A DNA stretch of 64,000 nucleotides from positions 24,008,782 to 24,072,781 of the forward strand of contig NW_019211454.1 in NCBI RefSeq assembly GCF_002443255.2, in the 5' to 3' direction. The translations under genes were made by a program, and so were the position numbers. The notes under the pieces were generated by a model, which saw only the letters and a program-made list of their open reading frames with translations, was not told the DNA's origin and did no database searches. Positions 25,049 to 35,033 of the stretch are shown here, piece by piece (within the stretch, counting starts at the first letter, position 1; each line of letters starts with the position of its first letter). The stretch comes from Varroa destructor. Taxonomy: Eukaryota; Arthropoda; Arachnida; Mesostigmata; Varroidae.

Positions 25049-25331
25049 ACGCCTCACATCATCAAAACACAAGGCTCTTACATGCCAGTTCTGAAAGTTA
25101 CAACATTAAAAATGCCAATATTAGATCGGTATCCAACATTATACTGTACAACCAATGGTCTACGTGGCCACTGCCCCTTTTCAGTCTCAAAGGAGTTTGC
25201 CTCTGCAAAAATTACGCGTATGGTACCTTGTAATATGGTAGCCCACAGAGTCTACACCAATCACAATGAGGGTTTTTGTCCAGTGGGCCAACAGGCCTTA
25301 ACAAAAAATTTCAACCTTACTTCTAAACACG
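25049..25331 (+). CDS. Possible exon ending at a consensus donor, function unknown
   Basis: One plus-strand frame is open for 94 codons from just after a TGA at 25,046 and ends at a near-perfect donor (CACG|GTGAGTAT at 25,328-25,339). The peptide includes MPILDRYPTLYCTTNGL and TRMVPCNMVAHRVYTNHN and carries four Cys. A pyrimidine-rich AG (CTCCTTTCCCATAG, ending near 25,040) lies a few bases upstream, but using it would keep the TGA in frame. An overlapping frame (24,925-25,233) is also open, so coding status is uncertain. No family is recognised. Confidence 0.2.
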
Positions 25332-26815
25332 GTGAGTATCATCACGACCACATCAAAAACCAAGCTATTGGAAAATAAGAGATACATATAAACCATATTT
25401 TCGATAGATAGATTTGTGAGTACCCCGTTAGGTGCCCTGTCCGTATGCATCCTTTTACATGATAAGATAGATCCAGGTTTGCATCTATATGATCCTTGTC
25501 GTCTCTTCAAGCGGACTTGGTCGCTATTAAAATTCCTTCCTCTCAAACTCAATGTACTTCCAGTATGTACTGAAGCTGGAGTAGGTCGCAGAAGGTTGTT
25601 TTAAGACTACCAAGGCGTAACGAATCTGAATTGGGCAGCGCCTGTTACCTAGTGAGGTAAAACTTTTAGGGAATACGGTGTTTTATGGATTTTTCAAGAG
25701 GTCTCAATACTTGCCTTTGACTTAACAGTGTTGCTCTAGCGAAGGGCTATCTTCAAATATGTGTGAATAAGTCAACATTTTAGAAATAGTAGATATTTCT
25801 GAAGGACTATTCTAAATTTATCACATTAACAATGACGTAACGAACGAACAAACGCTATTTTTCAAGGTTGTCCGTATAGTGTAGCTAATTCGATCGCACG
25901 TAAACGTATGCTGTTGACGAAAATTAGATTCTGCGTACCATATGAGCAGAGCTACTCTGAAAAGGAAGATGCTAACATTTCTGGCCTGAGTGAAACAGGA
26001 CATTTCTTCGGAGAACACATTTGATGTATTTTTGAACGTAAGCATTTTATTGTTTGTGGGCCGAGCGATTCCCTCTGCACCAATCCCAAGATAGCGCGTA
26101 AATGGATGCTTCCATAGCTGCTGCGTTATCAGCAAAAAAAAAATCTAAATTACTCCAGTTTTTCAATTTAAAATCTGCAATCATCTCTGGAGAGTTCCAT
26201 CCAGAAAAGTATTCATTTTAATGACTTAGTGCAAACTAAAGAAGTTATCTCACAAGGGTATTGCACAAAAAGGGAGAACAGTGTATCATTGCCTTAATTT
26301 CCTATGAACTTATGTAAGGCCCAAAGCCCTGTATAATGCTACAAAATTTTTCATTCTTATCCGAAGGGGTGTCACCTGGTGTCTTTAAGATATCAAAATC
26401 CACGAAATTTCTAGGTATGAGCAAAGATTAACGCACATTATTAAAATATAAGTTATATCGGCTTGTTGTATAAGTGCACGAGTAAAAGTATAGAAACGCA
26501 AAAACATTTCAAAAAAGTTAACAATGGAAGCTGTAAAACTTAGATTAAAGATTCAAGATTATGGACTCCTATACCAAGTAACAACGCTGTTTATGTAGTA
26601 GAGGTTCATCAAGCTTACATGTAAATGTAAAAGGTAAAACGTGACCGGCTTTCGGCGATAAAAGCGACTGTTTCGTTTTTAATTTGTAGTAGCCCAGATT
26701 AGTATCAAATAGCATTACAGACTAGTTAGACCTGAATCATCACTTCTCGACCTATGGCCATCATCTTCCATCTCCGAAAATCTGATCATTCTGTCGCGTA
26801 CAAGTTTGTCCTATC
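25332..26815. other. Non-coding stretch, nothing recognised
   Basis: Short overlapping frames on both strands between 25,298 and 26,135 show no domain. I see no RNA gene or repeat. Confidence 0.4.
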
Positions 26816-27722
26816 TTTTTAAGATCTACTTCGCAAGTTTTTCGCCATTCGCCATTCCAAGACCGCTTGGAGGTGTACATACACCGCACAAACTCTTAGA
26901 TCGTTTAGCGGCTGCCGCTTTGCTGCCTGCACCCACGAACCTTTCCCTGAAATTTCTCAGTGCTATGCTTTCAGTCGGAACACGGAAATCATTCTCCTCT
27001 TTCCCTTACGACCACAGAGTACGTATGTCTAGGAGATTTTTTCCCTACCCTCTGCGAGCAGCTCTGAAACTGACCGTATCCTGTCAGCACCTTTATTGAA
27101 TAGAATTCTACTTCTCCCTCCGGTCCGTTTATTCGTGTTTGAATGCTCAGAATAATATCTCACACAGTCGTTCCCCGAGTTTGTTTGGATATGGCTGACT
27201 ACTTATCTGACCATTCTCTTTATGTGGATTCCCTGCAGGGTCTTTCTAAGTCTTGCATCACTTCTTAGACTTGAGATCCCAGGGCATAGTCCCCACCAGG
27301 GCCAAGGCCGCTGCTTGCCAGATATGCCTGGGATCTAAGGAGCGCTGAGCATTCCGTGGAAGTCCTTGATGCAATGTTTTATTCGCAGTATGTTTAGTCC
27401 ATGCAGGAATCCTGAAAAAAATGATAGATTCCTTTCTCAACATTAGTAGTTTTCTATTTCCCTTCCTGAAGCCGCAGATATTGGCAAGAATTCAAGCAAA
27501 CCCTGTGAATATCTTACTAGCTCCATATCCAACCATCCTTATGCGTTGGGTTCTTCCCCTCATAGCTTGATCCAATTAAATCCCCATATATCTAGCATTG
27601 TCCTTAATCTGTATCATCTCTGTCACGTTCTTCATTCGTTCCGCTATATCCGTCAGTGTTTGATTTGCTCCGCTGTTGAGGTCCGTCGCTTGTCGTGCAC
27701 TGACTCCCAGTACTAAACCATG
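26816..27722 (-). mobile_element. R1/Jockey-type LINE remnant: end of reverse transcriptase and C-terminal region
   Basis: Minus-strand translation follows the C-terminal half of LINE ORF2 in order, with frameshifts and stops. From 27,720: LVLGVSARQATDLN and LTDIAERMKNV, matching the helix after the YADD box ('L-DIAEWM'). At about 27,580-27,600: ARYMGI, matching 'KYLGV-LD'. Near 27,500: ASKIFTGFA then ILANICG, matching 'A-KIFG-LSRILPNIGG'. At 27,380-27,443: RKESIIFFRIPAWTKH, matching 'VVESIILYG-PVWA'. At 27,262-27,330: RHIWQAAALALVGTMPWDLK, matching 'RAYRTVS--AA-VLAGT-PWDL'. At 27,066-27,120: NGPEGEVEFYSIKVLTGYGQ, matching 'RHGEV-FYLTQVLTGHGCF'. At 26,880-26,990 is a Cys-containing tail. The YADD active site itself is missing. 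This is the clearest LINE relic here and the only one found on the minus strand. Confidence 0.8.
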
Positions 27723-30700
27723 CTTGTGTTGTGTGAAAATTTTAAAATATTTTTAGCATTGCGTGCTTCAGCGATGCACATACGTTAACGCTTAAGTTTA
27801 TGATAGCTATTTAACCAGGGGTGCATTAACGGCGCCTATCTTGTTAGAGCGTGGGTATAAAGTTAGGGGGGCGGAGGAAATGTAAAACGTTCACATGGAT
27901 TTTTCATTCGCGCATTAAACAGAAAAGCTAACATTAAAAAAAACAATTACGTAACGTGTGTGACTGACTTTTTCTCTTAATTAACAGACCTTTTTGCTAC
28001 ATCGGTCTAAATTCACGATACTAAACATACTCCCGCTGGTCAAACAGGACCCTCGACTCTCTATATGAAGTTGACCGCATTTTATCTATTAACGAACAGT
28101 TTACGGTGTCGCATCCACTGTGTACCACGAAATTTCTATCTTTCTGTCCCTTAAAAGAGGAAATTTGCTTACTTCTCATTCGGTGCTCAAAGGGCTGGGT
28201 GGGAATATTATTCTCATACGTGCGTATTACCCAAAAGGTCAGTCTACATTGGAGTTGACTTTATTTGGTTAGTTAAAATACATTTTCAGGTCTACAAAGT
28301 AATCTAGATAACAGCATGATTAGCTAGGCGTGATTATGCTCGAACGTATCTAACATCCCAAGCAAAGTAGGCTTATATGAGAGACAATATGGCGATTTTT
28401 TTCGAAATTGGGCTGCCTTACATGACGAAATGCTGATAGAGTTAGGTAAAGAAACTTTTGTTTGTTCGAAACAAAATGAATGCTATCGAACACTAGAGTA
28501 TGACTGGAAAGCTGTTCGCAAAAGACCCGCCAATTTATATACTCCAGTTTGGTTGATTATTTTTATGAGTGACACCCCCAATAGAAAGTAAGCAGTGGAA
28601 CGAGTGTTGCAGGCACACAGATACGAAGATAATCATTTTTAACTTCGATCAAAAGCTAAATGCCTCTAGACTACTTTTTTTTTTTATAATCCCTCCTTGA
28701 AAACGGTAGGTTGTAAGAGAACCAGCTGAGTGTGAAAATCACGTAGCTTACATGAGAGAAACATTTCATAACTTCTAATATTAACATTAAAAAGAACGTA
28801 AATTAAAAATAAATATTTTTACAATTGCCGATTGGAAATGCGTGTGAGACGGTTCGATCCGAAATCTCTAACATTATTTAAGGGTTGACTTCTATCTAGT
28901 AAAAATTGTATAAAAATGCAAATACATATACTTATTATTTTGAAAAATATGACGACGCTGATGCTAGATGAATTAGAACAATCTTAGTAGGGTTGAATGC
29001 TTTACTTAAATAGTACAGTCGAAAACCTTGAGAATAAGCAAACAAGACTATATTCTCATCAAGACGGAACTACGTTTGTCTCAAGCACTTATTGTATGTT
29101 GTTAATTTGGTATGCTGATTATTTCATGGGCAGCTTTCCATGGGTCAATATTTTCAGCAAATTGAGATGGCCGGTTGGAAGTGCAAATATCGTAGCCGCG
29201 TGAACCCGTTTCTCCTCCACCTGGCGGAAAGGGGTGCGGTTGCTCCAAGCCTTTCGAGATGCCCATCATTTTACGTAGATGAAGCCTGAGCATTGGGCAC
29301 GCCTCAGATAAACATATAACACAGCATCCCATGTAGATGCGACAAGACAGGGACTCTGGTGCATAATTGATGCGGTAATCTGTCCTATGGGCATACATGG
29401 AATAGCTATTTTTTGAATTAGCGGAGGCAGCACTTAGTCCTCGACCTCCTAAGATATTAATGGTAATTAGAAATTGCCTATGGCATAATGACAGATAATT
29501 TTTCGTAGCCTTAGAGATAGTGCGAACAGTGTTTGCACAGAAGAAAACCAACCTTTATTTCGAAATATTTTAGTTAGTTTCCTGAACCGGAGTGGCTACT
29601 AGGAACGAAAATATGTAGGCTAGTAGAAATTTTTCTCGAACGGCACTATAGGACCAAGATAATTCTCCTTTAGATGCCCGCTTTTGCTGAGAAATAACGT
29701 ATATGAGGTGCCAAATATCATAGGACTCTTACTTCTAGTACACTTTAGTATTTCTGCTTCAATTAAGCGCTTAGTAACTGCTAAAGTGAAATTGTTTTAC
29801 TCAGCCACGTTAGAGGGCTATTATTTACGTCACAATAGTTACTGTCAATGCCGAACAATTAGAAGCGTTTGAATAGAGTGATTGCAGAGAGCTGATAAAC
29901 ATTTATTAATATAGACACTTAGCTCGTTCATATTAAGCTCATGAGACAAAAACTCGGCGGGGTAGTATGTTCCATCGCCACTGGCGGCCTCTAGTTTCGA
30001 GCCTGGAGGTTCAGCCATCGGAGCTACTGCGAACAAATTCATTTCCTGCGCTTACGCCCACTCTTGCGCAACCGTCCAGGCCATTTCTTTTGTCTAGAAG
30101 CTAATAACGATTCCTGTGACCAGACGCACTAAAAAGTTGTGATGCTAAGGTGGTGCAAATAATGTTAGATCTAATCAAATATACAGAAGCCCGCCATATT
30201 TATCAGCATCTTCTATTTGCGACGTTATATTGTCGACCTTTATCGCTAGCGGCTAGAGCAGGCGTTATATTTTCCAATATTACCTAAGGCCAGTGGTCTG
30301 TCGACCCCCAAAAGATGTTTAAGTTCAAAAACGGGCGTTCCCATAAAGTGGAGCACCTGGTGTCACACTCTGTGGTAAAACTAAAAAGCCAAGAGGGCTG
30401 GCCCCTCGGAGTCCAATGCCAAGAAGCAAAGCTCATCGTGGAGCCCGCGCCTGAATTTTTCTTCAAACTGAGGCCTGGCTGCCAGCGTTGGCAGCCAAAT
30501 ATAAAGTTCCTGATAGGATTGTTCACACAGTAGAGCAGGACAGAGCCGGTACGGATCACTGTTCTCCTAAGACAGATCTAGCAGGTGCCCAGACGTCGAT
30601 AAACAGTATCGGCGTGCGATCGCTCCAGGGAACATTCCGTTTATCGCGCTCACAAGCTCCAAACTCAACGTAACAGTCTTGGTGAGACGGTGCGAAAAAA

Positions 30701-31860
30701 AAACCCTAAGATCTCTCCAAGCGTCATGTTATACATGTTCTCGCACCATGCGTGTTTTCATGCCCGTACTTCTCTTACGCTATGTGTAGTTTTTAACTTT
30801 GTACGAGTCATTTCCATTTATGAACATTTGCATTGATAACCAAATTAATTCATCGTAGACGAGGTTTCCCAGTTAAATTTTAGCTTAATCTGTATCCGGT
30901 GCAACTTTGTAGGGAAGACGGGAACTGATCTCAAAGTTCCTAGCGGAATTTCCAACTAGAAAACACACAAGCTGTGTTTAATATAAATTCGTTACTGCTA
31001 ATCTTTGCGGTTCTTGTCTCATAGGCCTATTCCAGTTCAGCTTGTAATAACTGGGAAACAGTTATTCTAGTTAAGTCGCTATGGCTAAATACGAATTTAA
31101 ATAGACTGTTCAGTTTTAAATTTTGACACCTATTTCCGAAAAACGACCCATTAAGCCCCGCTCAATACGACACACATATACTAATGCCTTTTAGTGCACT
31201 GACCGAAAGCGACCTGAGTATACCGCTCGATTTCTTTTAAATGGGTTCTTGGCATTAAACAGAGATTGCAATGGTGTAGTTTGAAAATGAAAATGTATGT
31301 GTCATAAATTGCCCTTGAAAATGGCACATAATATCCTTCCCGCTAATGTTGTGAAGGGGCTTTTTTAGGTGGTAGGTAGTAAGCCTTCTCTAGTATTTTT
31401 CTAATGACACACAAGCAACTGAGTTAGACGACCATGAATCGATGTCGAACAAAAACAAAATATCGTAGAGGAAGAGTGTTTGTTTACATATTATAGCAAC
31501 AGGGTGTAATCTTTTTTAACCGGTTTTCGTAGATGCCTTTAAAAAAGCTAGTCCAGAAAAACTAGCTAAGAGAAACCCGTAAGAATTCGCGTATGCCCGA
31601 CTATGTAAGTTTCTGGGTAGCATCCGTCAAAGACGACTGAGGTGTGTTTTAATGCCTCTGAATAACTTAAACCGACATCTAGCCTATTTGCTGGACAAAT
31701 GATAAATCACCAATGGTATATCAAAAATCATAGATTAGATAACGAAATGTGACGTCAGGTTTCAGCTCACGTAGAAGAGTCGGCTCTATTTGCAGATACC
31801 CAGTATTGACTCTGCTAGGAATCCATCAGTGGCCTAACAGCATTCATTCGTCGTTGAGTC
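27723..31860. other. Non-coding stretch; unassigned frames at 29.1-29.55 and 30.3-30.67 kb
   Basis: No gene is recognised. The longest frame in the window (149 codons, minus, 29,102-29,551) contains GLEQPHPFPPGGGETGSRG and ends in DPWKAAHEIISIPN; it matches no family I know and has no clear splice sites. The patch 30,290-30,680 is G+C richer with open frames on both strands. A T11 run lies near 28,675-28,685. Confidence 0.35.
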
Positions 31861-32420
31861 GACGATAGTGACTCTATCGCTGGCGTTCCCTTTTGGTGTT
31901 TTCAAGTCCCTCGATCCGCTGCAACGTACTATTCTGATACCAGTACTTTCCCACTTTGAGCTAAGCGACAGTTCCTGTAGATGCCTTTCGTCTTATCTAT
32001 CTAACGAAAACAGTCATTCAGGGATCATCTTTTCCGGCAGCGTTACGATCTTAGCAGACACTCTGTAAAGGTTTGTGCTAGAACCTCGTTAGTGGACAAC
32101 ACTTCCTTTCTACTCGATGTGAGCAACGACGGAAGAGCGGAGACAATCGCCTGAAATAATAATAGCCCAAACAGATGCTACGAAAACATCTTCTTTACTC
32201 CAGATGACATCCAACATAATTAATGTGAAGAAAAAGTTGTTCATTTCCGATCAGTTCAGCAAGCGTTCACAACGATAATGATGGGATTTCCACAGATAAC
32301 TTGGCCCTCGATTGTAACTTTTCACAAGTTCCCAAAACAATCAGATTTGACTATGCCTAAGACCAGCGTGGCTGTTGCATGCTTCACAGTGCTGCTGTTC
32401 CTGTTCTTCTGTCTGTCGAT
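31861..32420 (+). mobile_element. LINE remnant, reverse-transcriptase palm domain
   Basis: Plus-strand translation matches RT motifs A to D of a CR1/Jockey-like LINE. At 31,900-32,010: FKSLDPLQRTILIPVLSHFE then LSDSSCRCLSSYLSNENS, matching 'FDSLDH-ILL--LSHFG-SDSS--W--SYLSNR' and keeping the motif A Asp. At 32,086-32,130: SLVDNTSFLLDVSND, matching 'SVLGPLLFLLYVND'. At 32,188-32,217: IFFTPDDIQH, the YADD box, with both Asp kept but Tyr-Ala changed to Thr-Pro. At 32,300-32,390: IVTFHKFPKQSDL then MPKTSVAVACFT, matching 'W----L-LN--KTSVM-FT'. Stops and frameshifts break it. The apparent membrane-like peptide just after (32,353-32,440) is best read as the tail of this relic and not as a separate gene. 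Confidence 0.75.
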
Positions 32421-33280
32421 CGGTGTGTTTATCGTACTCCCATTGAATCACAATTGTGATGCAGTACTACGATCAGGGACGGTACCTACGGGAGAATTAT
32501 AAGTTGCTGGAAATTCGAAATGTAGGCAGCCTTCGGTGGTTAATATCAGTCTTCAAAGCTTCGCTTTTTACTTAAATATATCAGTAATCATAGTAGTAAG
32601 TAGCACTTGGAAAACTATCAAGTTTGCTAATTAATTGCCTGACAATTTAGCAATTGATTCACTGGGGGTTTCAGCGTTATACGTAGCAAGCTTTAGAAAT
32701 AATAACATTCAATTGTCCCGAAAGAAGCATCTGCAGCACCAATAATAACTTAGAAATCAACCAATTTCACTGAACTTTAAAATCAGAACCATTTTAACGT
32801 AAATCCGCACTCACGTCTGCAATACGCTCAGAATTACATTACTGCTATTGAATGATAAACACTTATTAATCAGACTGACTTTGTATTCAAAATCGATTCC
32901 ATATGGTTTACGTTAATCTAGCACTGATCTCGATCGATGATAATTCAAAACGTTGGATTGACTTTAGTTTTTACATGACGCTAAGCAGGAGAAGTATCAT
33001 GGAGCGAAAGTATAGCAGGACGATTTAGAGGAGCATTTAAAACAAGTATGATTTACCTACAAGTAGAGACGATGACATTCGCATTCATATAACAGTACAT
33101 AAAAAAGCATATTGAACTAGTTCCGCCGTTACTGACCCCTTGGACCGGTTCATAGTAGCTACAAAAAGGGAAATAAAGTTTTCAAGCCCTCTTTTCTTTT
33201 CCACAGTTGCTATAGGGCCAGCTATACAACAGCATTTCTATTTGCATCTCATTCATCTTGGCAGTTTGAAAGCAGGTAGG
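32421..33280. other. AT-rich gap between two LINE relics
   Basis: No gene is recognised. It lies between the RT relic and the next endonuclease relic, both on the plus strand, and may hold eroded 3' sequence of the first element. Confidence 0.4.
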
Positions 33281-33750
33281 AGAGCTATGTGAAGGATACT
33301 CCAGCGCCGCAAATGTCCAGGCTACTGCAGGTCAATGTTACTAGAGACCATGGGCCCGTTTTATCTGCCATGAGAGAAGCGGTATGCTGGCTGTCGCAGC
33401 AGGGAAAGCTTGGCTCAATCTATGAACGCTACCTGCGAGCGAGGTCATTCGGCACGACAGAATGGTTTTGATGTTGTGGAATATATAGAATTGACTCCCA
33501 GTTAGGCTATGGTGCGTTTCCGCAGCCATATTTGCAAAAAAGTTAAAGTGCCATGTTGCTCGCTTGTTCAGAAGTTACAACCGTGAAGGAAAAGTTGCAG
33601 GACTTTCAATGACACGCTTTACCTATTTATGTATTTACATTATTCAACCAGTTGCTATGAAGACCTCTTGGCTTCGTGAGAAGAGTAAATCGATTCGCTA
33701 TGGGCTAAACCAGGCTTCTAATCATATGTTTTACCAAGGCCGTCCGTAAA
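33281..33750 (+). mobile_element. LINE remnant, start of ORF2 endonuclease (R1-like)
   Basis: A 60-codon frame from 33,289 reads MSRLLQVNVTRDHGPVLSAM and, near 33,425-33,470, IYERYLRARSFGTTEW. The first part matches the opening of R1-type endonucleases ('RVLQVNVNRS--A-DL--'), including the conserved Asn of QVNV. The second resembles the 'ISEPYLRA' block with its catalytic Glu. Further plus-strand frames to about 33,750 (FTYLCIYIIQPVAMK) could be the 'VSVYISP' strand, but that part is weak. The copy is truncated and frameshifted, and no RT domain follows it. Confidence 0.5.
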
Positions 33751-34366
33751 TAAGTGTGTCGAAAAATGACAGATCTATATGGGGTCACCTTTTTTATGCT
33801 GTACCAGATTTACCTAACAACAATATATCTTGATGTTGAAAATTCTATCGACTACCCTATTAACAGTTGAAATTCAGAGGCTCTATACGAAGCGGCCAGC
33901 AAGCTGCCTCCTTTAAATATGTATTATTGCACATAGAAAATTATCGTTGATCAAAGCTGGCAGCGCAAAGCTTTTAGCTTTTTGCAAGACCAATGCGTAT
34001 CAGGAACAGAAACGTGAACATTTGCTAAAGAAAAATAAAGATATCTCATCGTGTGTCAAGCATTATTGAGCAAGTCATTTTACTCACGAAGACAAAATTT
34101 GGCTTTTCAGATGACAAATTATAGCCGTCTGTCCGTTTTCATAATAACTGTAGCGTTGAAATACGCAAAAACAGAACCGCCCGAGAAGTGTCCGAAAGAA
34201 AGATTGTTTTTAGTCAGTGTGTGCGGTACGGTATTTCAGCGTTTGTGTATGTTCTCTTAAGCCACGGGCGTCGCGTGATAATCGTTGATTTTTTCAGCCA
34301 ATTGACGAACCGTTTAACGACTGCCTTCTTGTGGTTGCAGTACAAGACAATGTCCATCGAATTCGG

Positions 34367-34381
34367 TTAGTTAGTTAGTTA
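34367..34381. repeat. Short (TTAG)n tract
   Basis: Three full TTAG units plus TTA. It is not the arthropod telomere unit (TTAGG), so it is read as a simple microsatellite. Confidence 0.85.
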
Positions 34382-35013
34382 CACCGGAAAGCATTTTCGA
34401 GGTTTAACAGTCATTTTGAAGGTTGCTAGATTAACGTTCAGCAGCCCCCGTCAAATCTACAACAGTTCCGAGCAACGTTTGTTCTCAAAGTATAAATAGG
34501 TGTCTAAATACTGTCTAAACTTTTTTTTTTTCTCCTAAAAGCCTATCTTGTATTGAGCCTTAATTTCGACACCAAAAAATAGAAGGCCGACAAAGAACAT
34601 CTGAAGTACGAGCGCCGAACCTTCCATAAATGAAAAAGTCCTGAGCATATAATATGCATCTACAAGGGATGTACAAATCGTCATCGAGCTCTAGTAAAAT
34701 AATTATCTTGCACAGATATCCTTGTCACCATTCCGTAATGGACAGCAAATTTTGCTACGCTAATGCTAGAAGCACGGGCATTTATATTTAAAATATTTTA
34801 AAATTTATATTTATTTATCGGTCTAGTTATTATACCAATGCATGCCAATTAAATGAACAACTTATAATCGTACATTACGCGTAAGTGAATAGTAATGAAG
34901 AAACGTGTTTCTTAGATATGTAACACAATTATACATGCAACACTTATGTACATATGAGTCTAGCAACTATGAATACGTTTAAATGTAGTATATTCATGTA
35001 TGGTTGTACTACA

Positions 35014-35033
35014 CATATATATATATATATATA
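35014..35033. repeat. (TA)n microsatellite
   Basis: A TA run of about 20 bases preceded by ACAC. The flanks do not pair. Confidence 0.85.

Noticed and set aside
28840..28870. GGTTCGATCC resembling a tRNA B box
   Set aside because: No A box at the right distance and no cloverleaf or acceptor stem can be drawn.
29102..29551. 149-codon minus-strand frame as a gene
   Set aside because: No domain, no clear splice signals, and an ordinary length for the longest chance frame in 64 kb. Kept only as an unassigned frame in the region note.
30540..30670. Retroviral-type aspartic protease motif (DLAGAQTSINSIGV resembling DTGAQTS)
   Set aside because: The Asp-Thr-Gly core is changed, and neither gag nor RT sequence is found beside it.
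32353..32502. First exon of a type II membrane protein (hydrophobic run after MPKTSVAV)
   Set aside because: The upstream 450 bp reads as LINE RT motifs in order, and KTSVAVACFT fits the RT motif D region, so the hydrophobic run is better explained as transposon debris.
34367..34381. Telomere-like repeat
   Set aside because: The unit is TTAG, not TTAGG, and there are fewer than four copies.
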